From contig NZ_QPER01000002.1 of the NCBI RefSeq assembly GCF_009455635.1, positions 1,798,001 through 1,862,000 of the forward strand: a stretch of DNA of 64,000 nucleotides, read 5' to 3'. The position numbers and the translations under genes were made by a program. The first letter of the stretch is position 1; the number at the start of each line of letters is the position of its first letter. The DNA comes from Paraburkholderia agricolaris. Lineage in GTDB: Bacteria > Pseudomonadota > Gammaproteobacteria > Burkholderiales > Burkholderiaceae. Of the stretch, positions 1-8,087 are shown in pieces. The notes beneath the pieces were generated by a model. It searched no databases. It had not been told where the DNA came from and saw only the letters and a program-made list of their open reading frames with translations.

Positions 1-333
1 CATGACAGGCAGCAGCACGTTGGCGGCAAAGGTGGCGGACGTGTCGACGCGAATCGTGCCGCGCGGGTTTTGCCGCTTGCTCGACAACGCGGACTCGGCG
101 CCGGAGACCTCGGCCAGAATGCGCGCGCAGTATTCGTAGTAGAGCGCGCCGTCGTCGGTGACCTGCACGCTGCGCGTGGTGCGATTCAGCAGGCGGACTC
201 CCAGATGGCTCTCCAGATTCTGCACGAGGGTCGACACCGACGCGCGTGGCATTTCCAGCGAATCGGCCGCCCTGGAGAAGCTCGATGCGTCGACGACACG
301 CTTGAACACCGCCATACCTTGAAGAATATCCAT
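1..333 (-). CDS. LysR-family transcriptional regulator (N-terminal part, cut by window edge)
   Basis: The visible 111 residues begin MDILQGMAVFKRVVDASSF and form the usual LysR winged helix-turn-helix (about residues 1-60, with RAADSLEMPRASVSTLVQNLE as recognition region) followed by the linker and the first strand of the effector domain. The rest lies beyond the left edge. It is transcribed away from the ArsR gene at 470, so 334-469 is a shared divergent control region. The target is not visible; LysR proteins often control the divergent neighbour, but here the neighbour already has its own ArsR repressor. Confidence 0.9.
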   Translation of the reverse strand, partial: MDILQGMAVFKRVVDASSFSRAADSLEMPRASVSTLVQNLESHLGVRLLNRTTRSVQVTDDGALYYEYCARILAEVSGAESALSSKRQNPRGTIRVDTSATFAANVLLPVM

Positions 334-434
334 ACCGGGTGGTTCCCTCGAATGTGGCCGATCCGCAGTCTAGAACGGACCGGCGATGCGCCGCAAACAG
401 AAGTCCGCGCGATCTGGGCAGCCTACGAAAAATC

Positions 435-462
435 TTGACAGCGCCTACGATCCATCTATAGT
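435..462 (+). promoter_or_regulatory. Sigma-70-type promoter of the ArsR-SRPBCC operon
   Basis: TTGACA (435-440) and TATAGT (457-462) are separated by 16 bp, a near-consensus sigma-70 promoter. The start codon ATG lies at 470, only 7 bases after the -10 box, which is where transcription would begin. The mRNA would therefore be leaderless or nearly so, and there is no room for a Shine-Dalgarno sequence. Confidence 0.6.
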
Positions 463-469
463 TCACCAT

Positions 470-805
470 ATGGCAAAGTCTCCAGTCAGTCAGCTCGATC
501 GCACGTTTTCCGCCCTTGTGGACCCGACACGGCGGGCCATCCTCGCTCGCCTTGAGCGGGAGCCCGGGCTGTCGGTCACGGAAATCGCGCGGCCGCTGCC
601 GCTCAAGCTCCCCGCGGTTATGAAGCACCTCGACGTGCTGAGCGACGCGGGTCTGGTATCGCGTACAAAGAGCGGGCGGACGGTGTCGGTCGATCTGGTC
701 GCAGGGCCGATGGAGGAGGCAATGGCATGGTTGAGACGCTATGAGCGTTTCTGGTCCGCGAGCCTCGACCGGCTCGCCGATTTTGTGGAGGGAGACGGGC
801 AATGA
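470..805 (+). CDS. ArsR/SmtB-family winged-helix repressor
   Basis: 111 residues from ATG 470, with the ArsR family pattern FSALVDPTRRAILARLE near the N terminus and the recognition region LPAVMKHLDVLSDAGLV in the middle. No cysteine pair of the metal-sensing ArsR type is visible, so it belongs with the non-metal ArsR regulators that accompany SRPBCC/AHSA1 genes. Its TGA overlaps the next start codon as ATGA (802-805), so the two are translationally coupled. An upstream in-frame start at 386 exists but would read through the promoter, so 470 is preferred. It probably represses its own operon. Confidence 0.9.
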   Translation: MAKSPVSQLDRTFSALVDPTRRAILARLEREPGLSVTEIARPLPLKLPAVMKHLDVLSDAGLVSRTKSGRTVSVDLVAGPMEEAMAWLRRYERFWSASLDRLADFVEGDGQ

Positions 806-1254
806 CCCAGGAAAAGCCGAGCCTGACTATCGTGCGGCGCATCAAGGCACCGCCAGCCCGAGTGTATGCCGCTTGGACCCGGCCCGAACTGATGGTGCGC
901 TGGTGGGGGCCCGACGCCGGGCCGGTACTCAGCGCCGAAGCCGATCCGCGCGTGGGCGGCCGCTTTCGCGTGGTGTTCCAGACACTGGATGGCGAAACGC
1001 ACGACTGTCGCGGCGAATACCTGGAGGTCGAAGCGGACCGCAAGCTCGTCTTCACGTGGGAGTGGGTCACGCTGCCCGAGCGCCGCTCGCAGGTCACTCT
1101 CGGGCTGCGTCCGATCGAGGAGGGGACCGAGCTCACGCTTACGCACGCACAGTTCTTCGACGAAGCCGCACGCGATGCTCATCGGAGCGGCTGGGGTACG
1201 GCTCTCGACAAGCTCGACGCATTCATGGCTCGACTGGAAGACGAAGGCAACTGA
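802..1254 (+). CDS. SRPBCC / AHSA1-domain protein
   Basis: 150 residues forming a single START-like helix-grip fold of the AHSA1 (activator of Hsp90 ATPase homologue) family. Typical signatures are VRRIKAPPARVYAAWTRPELMVRWWGP at the N terminus, GGRFRVVF in the middle and the C-terminal GWGTALDKLDAFM. These proteins bind hydrophobic ligands; the substrate is unknown. It overlaps the preceding ArsR gene by 4 bases, the standard arrangement for this pair. Confidence 0.9.
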   Translation: MTQEKPSLTIVRRIKAPPARVYAAWTRPELMVRWWGPDAGPVLSAEADPRVGGRFRVVFQTLDGETHDCRGEYLEVEADRKLVFTWEWVTLPERRSQVTLGLRPIEEGTELTLTHAQFFDEAARDAHRSGWGTALDKLDAFMARLEDEGN

Positions 1255-1294
1255 CGCAGGTCGGAAACACATTCAACTCATACCGAGGTCGAAT

Positions 1295-1942
1295 ATGAAG
1301 CTCTATTATGCTGAGACACTGGCTCCGCGAAAAACCTGTGCAGTGGCAAAGTATTTAGGTTTGCCAATCGAATACACCTTCGTCGATTTGACGAAGGGTG
1401 AGCATCGCAAGCCGGACTATCTGGCGATCAATCCGAATGGCAAGGTGCCGTGTCTCGTCGATGGCGGGAGAAGCATCTGGGAAGCCGACGCGATCATCAG
1501 CCATTTCGCCACGCGCGCGAAGTCCGACCTCTGGCCGACCGACGACCGGCAGATCGACGTGCTGCGCTGGTTTAGCTGGAACAACCACCATTTTTACCCG
1601 CATGCCGGCATGCTTTACTTCGAGTCCATCATCAAGCCGGTGTTCGGACTCGGCGGCCCCGATCCGTCGAAAGTGGTTGAAGAGCAGGGCATGTTTCGCA
1701 AATCCGCCAGCGTGCTCGAGCAGCATCTCAAAGGCCGTAAATGGCTGCTGGGTGATGGCCTGAGCGTTGCGGATTTCTCCGTTGCCATTGCGCTGCCCTA
1801 TGCGAAAACCGCAGCCATGCCGCTCGACGAATTTCCGGAAATGCAGCGCTGGCACGATCAACTGAACGAGATCGAAGCATGGCGCAATCCGTTTCCGGTG
1901 CGTTCGGCAACCTCCGCCGCGAACGCTGCGCTCAACGCGTGA
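1295..1942 (+). CDS. Glutathione S-transferase family protein
   Basis: 215 residues. The N-terminal thioredoxin-like domain (about 1-80) contains LAINPNGKVPCLVDGG with the cis-proline, and IWEADAIISHFA matches the glutathione gamma-glutamyl site. The all-helical domain follows with LLGDGLSVADFSVAIAL near residue 155. The start at 1295 has GAGG about 8 bases upstream and gives the canonical GST N terminus. It lies 40 bases after the SRPBCC gene in the same direction and may be in the same operon. Substrate unknown. Confidence 0.9.
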   Translation: MKLYYAETLAPRKTCAVAKYLGLPIEYTFVDLTKGEHRKPDYLAINPNGKVPCLVDGGRSIWEADAIISHFATRAKSDLWPTDDRQIDVLRWFSWNNHHFYPHAGMLYFESIIKPVFGLGGPDPSKVVEEQGMFRKSASVLEQHLKGRKWLLGDGLSVADFSVAIALPYAKTAAMPLDEFPEMQRWHDQLNEIEAWRNPFPVRSATSAANAALNA

Positions 1943-2190
1943 AAATACGCGTCATGTGCTGCGCGATCGTTGCACTCGCCATGACCTTGCTCGCCAGTTG
2001 GCGCAGCGTGTCGGACACGCTCACCGGGCGGGCCGGGTGGCTACGGCGCATCGCGATCGTGTCGATTGCGATCGGCGCGGCCGCCGGCTCCGCGCTGGCA
2101 GCCGATCAATTCGCCGAGGTTCGTGGCGGGCAGTCGTCGTTTTATTCTCGCCTGAGCGCAATGCCGATTTGTGCTCATTTCATCCGCTAG
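1939..2190 (+). CDS. Possible small membrane/exported protein
   Basis: A short open frame that could start at GTG 1939, overlapping the GST stop codon, or at ATG 1954. It encodes about 80 residues with two hydrophobic stretches (around CCAIVALAMTLLASW and IAIVSIAIGAAAGSALAA). I recognise no family. The overlap and hydrophobic pattern argue for a gene, but there is no clear ribosome-binding site, so it may be chance. Confidence 0.3.
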   Translation: MKIRVMCCAIVALAMTLLASWRSVSDTLTGRAGWLRRIAIVSIAIGAAAGSALAADQFAEVRGGQSSFYSRLSAMPICAHFIR

Positions 2191-2750
2191 CGGCGGATTT
2201 TATTTTGTGAACTCAACAGCTAGTTAATTTTAGAAACGCATTGACTGCCGTCCCGCCTCCTATCACACTCCGCGCCGCAATAAAATAAAGTTTCTCGTAG
2301 AAGCCGGCGCTCGTTCGAGCCTTCAGAGCATTAACTCCGTTGATTACTCGAGCCATTCTGTTTGCATACACCGTGCACCCGTTCAGGAAAGATTGTGAAA
2401 GGAAGTTGACACGGGAACGTTTGCCAAACTAGGCTACGCACTATCGCTAAAAACTGACCCTGTTCCTGTCCACCTGCCCGGAGACGCAGGTATGCCGTTG
2501 CTTTGTCCGTCAGTCAGGCGATCGCGTCAAAACGGAAGAAAACGGCTCACGCCAGCTTTTCGAAAGAATTGTAATGATTAAGTCGCGCAATTAAAAATCA
2601 GCCACAAGTGCTGAGGTAGTAACACGTCCATATATTCTCGCTAGCAATCTGCGGCTAGTGCGGGAGACCTTTTTCGCTGAAAAAAGAGAAACACAGCTTA
2701 AGCACTCAACGCACTTTCTTTATGCCGATTTTGTCAGTCGAGGATTAATA
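2191..2750. other. Intergenic region upstream of the M1 peptidase
   Basis: About 560 bases, clearly more AT-rich than the surroundings, without a convincing gene. A possible promoter is TTGACA (2406-2411) with TAGGCT (2430-2435) at 18 bp spacing, which would give a leader of more than 300 bases; TATATT at 2631 is a second, weaker -10 candidate. No repeats stand out. Confidence 0.4.
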
Positions 2751-4925
2751 ATGCGTATAAATTTCCGATTGCAGATACAGTGCCTGGCGTTAGCAGGAAT
2801 AATGGTCCTGGCGGGCTGCGGCGGTTCAGACGGCTCGCCAACGCCTTCGAGCAAGTCCGCCCAAACGCCCACGGCCGCTTCCGACGCGGCGCTCGCGCCG
2901 CCTACCGCGCCGATCGTCGCGGATGCCTCGATCAACAAGAGCGTGCCGCCGGTCGAATTGCCCGACACGGTCACACCGATCAACTACAAGCTGTGGTTCC
3001 GGCCGAACCCGGCGCTGTCTTCGTTCGACGGCCGCGCGGACGTTCAGATCAAGGTGCTGAAGTCCGTCAACGCGATCACGATCGCCGGCCACCGCATCAA
3101 GTTCACCAACGGCTCGATCACGCTGCAGCCGGGCAACATCCAGTTGATCGCCACGCCTCAGGATGACGGCGATTTTTATCAGCTTCGACCCGTGAGCGGG
3201 CAGATCGCCGCCGGCAACTACTCGCTGCACATGGAGTGGAGCGGCATCATCAACTTCAAGACCTATGACGACCCGGTCGCCAAAACCGGTGGCAGTTGCG
3301 GCAACGATCCCTATCCGGGTTGCTCCGCGGCGGAGGGCGTGTTCCGCGTCGACCTGAAGTCGACCGATGGCACGACCAGCGGCGCAATTCTCACGCAAGG
3401 TGAATCGAACCTTTCGCGCCAATGGTTCCCGGGCTGGGATGAACCGGCGTTCCGGCCCACCTATGAGGTCAGCGCTGAAGTCCCGCAGAACTGGAACGTC
3501 GTGTCGAACGCGGCGGAGAAACCGGCGGTGAACGTGGATAGCGGCTACAAGCTGGTGTCGTTCGAAAAGACCCCGCCGATGCCGTCCTATCTGCTCTTCT
3601 TCGGCGGTGGCCAGTTCGACATTCTCGAAGACGACTTCGCGAGCCCGCTGCCCGATCACAAGGGTCTGCATCTGCGCATCTTCACGCCACCCGGCATGCG
3701 TGACTGGGCAAAACCGGCCATGCAGCAGACCAAGCAGGCGCTCGATTACTACTATCGATACACGGGTATTCCGTTGCCGCTCACCAAGTTCGACACGATC
3801 GCCGCGAACGACGCCTTCAAGGCGCAAAAGGACCTGAACTTCGGCGGCATGGAAAACTGGGGTGCGATTCTCGAATTTGCCGACGATATTCTGCCGCCGC
3901 CCGGCACCCCCATGTCCGACTATGGCGTGACGGTTTTGACGCATGAAGCCGCGCACCAATGGTTCGGCGATCTGGTCACGCTCGACTGGTGGGACGACGT
4001 GTGGCTCAACGAATCGTTCGCGACGTTCTTCGAGAACAAGACCAAGGTGCGCTTCTTCCCGGACCGTTTCAGCTGGGTCGACGACGTGAAGAACAAGTAT
4101 GCGGTGATCAACGCCGATCTGAAATCCACTTCATTCCCGGTGCAGCCGAACTTTAACGGCTGGGCCTCGAATGACTTCGTGCTGAGCGCAAGCGCCTTTA
4201 CGTACGACAAGGGCGGCCATGTGCTGAAGATGCTGGAGAACTATCTCGGCGAAGAGGTGTTGCGCAAGGGGCTGCAGTCGTATCTGGCCGACTACGCGCT
4301 CGGCAACGGCACACCCAAGCGTTTGTGGGACGAACTGGCCAAGGCTAGCGGCGAGCCGATGGTCGCGATTGGCGACAGCTTCGTGCGGCAAACCGGCGTG
4401 CCTTTGCTGTCGCTCGACACCCAGTGCGATCTGACGACCAATCAGACCGTGGTCACGTTGAAGCAGTCGCCGTTCCCGAACCAGAACCAGTACCCCGGCA
4501 CGCAATGGACGATTCCGTTGACGCTCGCTTACGGTGATGGACTGAGCGCGCGCAAGACGGTTGCGATGAAGGACACGCAAATGCAGGTGCGTCTGAACGG
4601 CTGTTCTGCCGTGCTCGCGGATCCGAGCGGCCTCGACTACTACGTGACGAACTACAGCAACAACGCGTGGAGTCAGTTGCTGACGCAAGGTAATGCACTG
4701 AAGGACCCGGTGTTGCTGACCAGTCTGCAGCTCGAGGCCAAGCTGCTGGTGAAGAACGGTCTGGCGGATCCGTCGCGTGAAAGCAGCATCGGTTCGCTTG
4801 GCTCGACTGCTACGCCGCTCGCACGTCAGATGTTGATGACGGCGCCGACGACACAGTCCCTGCGTCCGACGATCCGCTATCAGGGCAAGTTCAAGCTGAA
4901 GCCGCAGGCGCAGCAAGCGCAATAA
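2751..4925 (+). CDS. M1-family metallopeptidase, lipoprotein
   Basis: 724 residues. A signal peptide ending VLAGC marks a lipoprotein, so the enzyme is anchored in the periplasmic face of a membrane. The peptidase shows the M1 substrate motif GGMENWG (residues 365-371), the zinc site HEAAH (398-402) and the third zinc ligand E421, exactly 18 residues after the second His, as in aminopeptidase N and the ERAP family. An N-terminal beta domain precedes it; the C-terminal helical domain is shorter than in E. coli PepN. ATG 2751 is chosen because GAGGA sits just upstream and it begins the lipoprotein signal; an upstream in-frame start at 2658 would bury it. Confidence 0.92.
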   Translation: MRINFRLQIQCLALAGIMVLAGCGGSDGSPTPSSKSAQTPTAASDAALAPPTAPIVADASINKSVPPVELPDTVTPINYKLWFRPNPALSSFDGRADVQIKVLKSVNAITIAGHRIKFTNGSITLQPGNIQLIATPQDDGDFYQLRPVSGQIAAGNYSLHMEWSGIINFKTYDDPVAKTGGSCGNDPYPGCSAAEGVFRVDLKSTDGTTSGAILTQGESNLSRQWFPGWDEPAFRPTYEVSAEVPQNWNVVSNAAEKPAVNVDSGYKLVSFEKTPPMPSYLLFFGGGQFDILEDDFASPLPDHKGLHLRIFTPPGMRDWAKPAMQQTKQALDYYYRYTGIPLPLTKFDTIAANDAFKAQKDLNFGGMENWGAILEFADDILPPPGTPMSDYGVTVLTHEAAHQWFGDLVTLDWWDDVWLNESFATFFENKTKVRFFPDRFSWVDDVKNKYAVINADLKSTSFPVQPNFNGWASNDFVLSASAFTYDKGGHVLKMLENYLGEEVLRKGLQSYLADYALGNGTPKRLWDELAKASGEPMVAIGDSFVRQTGVPLLSLDTQCDLTTNQTVVTLKQSPFPNQNQYPGTQWTIPLTLAYGDGLSARKTVAMKDTQMQVRLNGCSAVLADPSGLDYYVTNYSNNAWSQLLTQGNALKDPVLLTSLQLEAKLLVKNGLADPSRESSIGSLGSTATPLARQMLMTAPTTQSLRPTIRYQGKFKLKPQAQQAQ

Positions 4926-4952
4926 GCCTGGCAGGCTGGGTAGACGGCCTCG

Positions 4953-5017
4953 TGCCGTCGTGAAAGAGCCGTCACGTGGCCCGCATTCTTAGCGATGCGG
5001 GCCACGGCACGACGGCA
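4953..5017. terminator. Two-tier hairpin between convergent genes
   Basis: An 11-bp perfect stem (4976-4986 with 4995-5005, 8-base loop) is enclosed by a second 10-bp stem (4953-4962 with 5008-5017). There is no T-tract on either side. It lies between the ends of the M1 peptidase and the leftward membrane-anchor gene, so a bidirectional terminator or mRNA-protecting structure is likely. Confidence 0.55.
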
Positions 5018-5097
5018 TCCATCGGCGCCATACGCCGCGAGCGGTGCTCATCGAGCAAAGCTCCATCTCGAGCGATCAGATCCGCGTCATCGCCAGG

Positions 5098-5844
5098 TCA
5101 AGCCGAACGTGGCCTGCTCTCCAGCCAGTTCCGCAACAAACCCGCCAGAAGCGCGCTAACGAGCACGGCAAGATACAGCGTAACGAGACTGTGACGCCAT
5201 GTATCGAGCGCAAGCTGATGCGTCAGCAGTTTCGAATCAGGCGCCGGGAGAACGGCATGCATTGCGACGACCGCCTGCTTCATCCGCAGAAAACCCACGG
5301 CGGATAGCAATGGCAAAAGAACGAGCAGGGCAAACAGCACCGGCCTGGCGCGTTGTGCCGCCGCATGGCCACGCAAGCGGAACCACACGCCGAGGCAACC
5401 GTGAATCCAGCCAGGCGCAAGCAGCGCAAGTTGCAGACCTTGCGTGCCGCTTGTGATCAGCGATATCACAATCCGTTCGTAGTTCGGCTCGAAACCATAC
5501 AGCGACGCCGCGAGGCGCGTCGCGACCGCATGCCGGATCAGCAGCAGAGGCAGGCTGAGTCCGGCCCACAGGCGGATCCATTCGGCCGGCGGGAGCGCCC
5601 AGTGACGACGCCCGTAAATCGTGCGCACAGCCAGCGCGAAATGGAGCAGGGCGGACCCATACAGCAGGATCGTGCCGGGCACGCTATGCCATATCCACAG
5701 AGCCAGCATCAGTCCGCGCCCGGCAAGATCGAGCGACCAGATTCCGAGCGCATGGTTGAGCAGATGCAAAAACAGATAAATGAGCAGCACCACGCCCGAC
5801 CCGAGTTGCAGGCGGCGCAGAACAGGCCGTAATTCCGCTCGCAC
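5098..5844 (-). CDS. Cyclase-type heme/quinone membrane anchor without a cyclase domain
   Basis: 248 residues, with about six hydrophobic helices. LLIYLFLHLLNHALGIWSL near the N terminus, ALLHFALAV, RHAVATRLA and WIHGCLGVWF place conserved histidines in the membrane. From memory of the family this matches the N-terminal membrane domain (succinate-dehydrogenase cytochrome b-like) of adenylate/guanylate cyclases that continue with a 2Fe-2S ferredoxin and a class III cyclase domain. Here the protein stops after the last helix at ESRPRSA and no ferredoxin or cyclase follows. Start is GTG 5844 with GGGAGGG upstream. It follows the small gene at 5946-6146 by 101 bases and is probably co-transcribed with it. 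Confidence 0.75.
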   Translation of the reverse strand: MRAELRPVLRRLQLGSGVVLLIYLFLHLLNHALGIWSLDLAGRGLMLALWIWHSVPGTILLYGSALLHFALAVRTIYGRRHWALPPAEWIRLWAGLSLPLLLIRHAVATRLAASLYGFEPNYERIVISLITSGTQGLQLALLAPGWIHGCLGVWFRLRGHAAAQRARPVLFALLVLLPLLSAVGFLRMKQAVVAMHAVLPAPDSKLLTHQLALDTWRHSLVTLYLAVLVSALLAGLLRNWLESRPRSA

Positions 5845-5945
5845 GTTACCCTCCCTTCAATTCGTAAGCTGCGGAGAAACGGCTTGAGAGGCCGCAGTCG
5901 AGCCACGTCGAGCATACCGCGGCGCCTGCCGTGCTTCTGCGGTCC

Positions 5946-6146
5946 TCATGCCCCGCGAGCGGGCGTGAGGGTGCGCTTGCGGGATCGGCCCGCTTGTGCC
6001 CCACGTGCCGTACTCTGGCGCACCGCCTCGGCGAATCGCTGTAGCGCGGACAGCGAGCCGCACACGCTCTGATATTCCTCGCGGCCAATCCTGCCGTCGA
6101 GGATGACGGCCATGCCCGAGGCACGGGCCATGTCGATGATGTCCAT
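5946..6146 (-). CDS. Small conserved-looking cytoplasmic protein
   Basis: 66 residues, start ATG 6146 with a strong AAGGAG ribosome-binding site 6-7 bases upstream. The N-terminal half (DMARASGMAVILDGRIGREEYQ and VCGSLSALQRFAEAVR) looks like a folded small domain; the C terminus is basic and low-complexity. No known function. It is the first gene of a leftward unit behind one copy of the two-block promoter-like element, divergent from the metallophosphoesterase. Confidence 0.7.
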   Translation of the reverse strand: MDIIDMARASGMAVILDGRIGREEYQSVCGSLSALQRFAEAVRQSTARGAQAGRSRKRTLTPARGA

Positions 6147-6170
6147 GTTGACTACTCCTTTCAGGTTCTC

Positions 6171-6207
6171 TCACCTGCAAGACTGGGGACGCGGCGTGGC
6201 TATTCCC
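6171..6207 (-). promoter_or_regulatory. ECF-sigma-like promoter element, leftward copy
   Basis: On the minus strand GGGAATA (starting at 6207) is followed after 17 bases by GTCTTGCAGGTGA (6183-6171). The second block ends 25 bases before the start codon of the 66-residue gene. The same two blocks with the same spacing occur on the plus strand at 6280-6316. The layout resembles an extracytoplasmic-function sigma promoter with a GGGAATA-like -35 and a GTC-containing -10. Confidence 0.6.
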
Positions 6208-6279
6208 GCGTTGACGGTCGTGCGGAGCCTGTAAGCCGACGGCACTGAATTCACCCGTCAGCACTATTTTCATTTTTCC

Positions 6280-6316
6280 GGGAATAAAGCCGGCAGCGCT
6301 GCGGTCTTGCAGGTGA
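6280..6316 (+). promoter_or_regulatory. ECF-sigma-like promoter element, rightward copy
   Basis: GGGAATA (6280-6286), 17 bases, then GTCTTGCAGGTGA (6304-6316). It matches the leftward copy at 20 of 20 block positions, with 24 bases from block start to block start in both. It lies 65 bases upstream of the metallophosphoesterase start. Confidence 0.6.
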
Positions 6317-6381
6317 ACCGAGTCGTGTGGCCCGCCGGATGATCCCGCGGTTTGCCTGCGAATCCTTATCGTGAGGTCGAC

Positions 6382-7326
6382 ATGTCGTCACATCATTCAT
6401 TCAACCCATCCCGCCGCGGCGCACTGAAATGTCTCGCTTTCGGGGGCGTAGGCACGGTGTTCGTTCTTGCGGGCGGCATTCTTACGCCCGTGGAGCTGGC
6501 GCTTGCGGCCGACGCGAAATCGTCCGCGACATCGATGGGTGTGCCGCTTTTCCTGCAGATCAGCGATTCACATATCGGCTTCAATAAAGAAGCGAATCCG
6601 GACGTCGCGGGCACGCTCAAGCAAACGATCGACTACGTCAATGCCATGCCGGTCAAGCCCGCGCTGACTATCCACACGGGCGACATCACGCATCTTTCCA
6701 AACCGGCGGAATTCGATCTCGCGGCGCAGCTGATGTCAGGCTTGAATATCACGGAGCTTCATACCGTACCGGGCGAACACGACGTGACGGACGGCCCCGG
6801 AACCGAGTACTTCAACCGCTTCGGCAAGGCTTCGGACAACAAAGGCTATTACAGCTTCGACCACAATGGCGTGCATTTCGTCGCGCTCGTCAACGTGATG
6901 CATTTCAAGCCTAACGGCCTGGGCGGACTCGGCGACGATCAACTCGCCTGGCTTGAAAACGACCTGAAGGGGCGCTCGTCCAGTACGCCGATCGTCGTCT
7001 TTGCCCACATGCCGATGTGGACGATCTACGAGCCCTGGGGATGGGGCACGGGCGACGCTGGTCAGGCCATGAGCTATCTGAAGCGCTTTGGCTCGGTGAC
7101 CGTACTGAACGGTCATATTCATCAGATCGTGTCGAAGGTCGAAGGCAATATCACGTTCCATACCGCCCGCTCGACCGCCTATCCGCAGCCGACTGCCGGC
7201 AATGGTCCCGGCCCCGGGCCGCTCACGGTAGCGAGCGATCAACTTCCAAAGATGCTCGGCGTGACCAGCATCAAGATCGAGCGTCATCCGCTCAAAGCGA
7301 CGCTTGACGATACGACACTCGTTTGA
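6382..7326 (+). CDS. Tat-exported calcineurin-like metallophosphoesterase
   Basis: 314 residues. The N terminus carries a twin-arginine signal (SRRGALKCLAFGG, then a hydrophobic stretch), so the folded enzyme is exported. The metal-binding motifs of the calcineurin-like family follow in order: DSH (D62, H64), GDITH, GEHD, AHMPMW and NGHIHQ. Start ATG 6382 has GTGAGG just upstream; TTG 6352 is in frame but less likely. The cupredoxin gene begins 33 bases downstream and is almost certainly in the same operon. Substrate is unknown. Confidence 0.9.
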   Translation: MSSHHSFNPSRRGALKCLAFGGVGTVFVLAGGILTPVELALAADAKSSATSMGVPLFLQISDSHIGFNKEANPDVAGTLKQTIDYVNAMPVKPALTIHTGDITHLSKPAEFDLAAQLMSGLNITELHTVPGEHDVTDGPGTEYFNRFGKASDNKGYYSFDHNGVHFVALVNVMHFKPNGLGGLGDDQLAWLENDLKGRSSSTPIVVFAHMPMWTIYEPWGWGTGDAGQAMSYLKRFGSVTVLNGHIHQIVSKVEGNITFHTARSTAYPQPTAGNGPGPGPLTVASDQLPKMLGVTSIKIERHPLKATLDDTTLV

Positions 7327-7359
7327 TTGCAGGATTTTCTTTCACGCAGGAGATCAGTT

Positions 7360-7704
7360 ATGCGAAATAATTCCCTATACGGTACGCTTGTGGTGTTGCT
7401 CGGCGGCTCGGCGCTCGTCGTCGCATCGGCTGGGTTTTCCGTTGCACAAGCCGAGACGCCCAACACCGTGGTCATCAAGAACTTCATGTTTTCGCCGATG
7501 GAACTCACCGTCAAAGCCGGATCGACGGTGACGTGGAAAAATCTCGACGGCGAGCCGCACACTGTCGTGAACGACGCCGGCATGTTTCGCTCTGCCGCGC
7601 TGGATCAAAACGATACCTACCAGTTCAAGTTCGACAAGCCCGGGGTGTACAAGGTGTTCTGCAGCATCCATCCGAATATGAAAGAGACGATCACCGTGCA
7701 ATAG
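7360..7704 (+). CDS. Periplasmic cupredoxin (plastocyanin/amicyanin-like)
   Basis: 114 residues with a signal peptide ending near AQAE. The mature part is a single blue-copper domain: first ligand H67 in EPHTV and the C-terminal loop with C101, H104 and M107 (CSIHPNM), a complete type 1 copper set. The short CxxHxxM loop resembles small pseudoazurin/amicyanin-type proteins. GGAGA precedes ATG 7360. Paired with the metallophosphoesterase, it suggests periplasmic electron transfer or copper handling under the shared upstream element. Confidence 0.9.
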   Translation: MRNNSLYGTLVVLLGGSALVVASAGFSVAQAETPNTVVIKNFMFSPMELTVKAGSTVTWKNLDGEPHTVVNDAGMFRSAALDQNDTYQFKFDKPGVYKVFCSIHPNMKETITVQ

Positions 7705-7715
7705 GTGCCGGATCC

Positions 7716-7740
7716 TGTGTGGGCGCCATGCGCTCACACA
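7716..7740 (+). terminator. Hairpin after the cupredoxin gene
   Basis: TGTGTGGGCGC (7716-7726) pairs with GCGCTCACACA (7730-7740) across a 3-base loop, with one G-U pair. It begins 12 bases after the cupredoxin stop. No T-tract follows, so termination efficiency is uncertain. Confidence 0.5.
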
Positions 7741-8087
7741 GTCGTGCACCGTGTTTAAAGCAGCAGCTACCCATTAGCAGGGTTTCTGCTGGCGTGCTTA
7801 TTGCATAAGACAGACGCACCGCGCACGCTCGTATCGCTCCCCATCAGCCCAGCCTGGAGTTGTACTGCATGTGCCCGCAGTACCGCTCATTGATACACGC
7901 GGCGTTGAATCTTTTACCTGTTTTGCCGATGCGTACCGGACTCGCCAAGCTGCCGTTTAAAGCGCAGCATTGCCGCATGGCGGCTACCCCGCGCGCGAAA
8001 TAAATTCTTCCAACATCACCCACTGCTGAATCGTGTGAACAAAATCTGGCCGACAGGTCGGACGTAGGGATTCCGGAGAGTATTGCG
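7741..8087. other. Intergenic region upstream of the membrane-protein/GGDEF pair
   Basis: About 350 bases with no supported gene. Codon-like frames on the minus strand here are extensions of antisense shadows of the downstream gene. I found no strong promoter match or repeat. Confidence 0.4.

Noticed and set aside
2826..3959. 377-codon minus-strand frame opposite the M1 peptidase
   Set aside because: Arg/Val/Ala-rich, no domain, and fully covered by the peptidase.
5857..6273. 138-codon minus-strand frame overlapping the 66-residue gene
   Set aside because: No ribosome site, His/Arg-rich, and it would run across the promoter element; the 66-residue frame is better supported.
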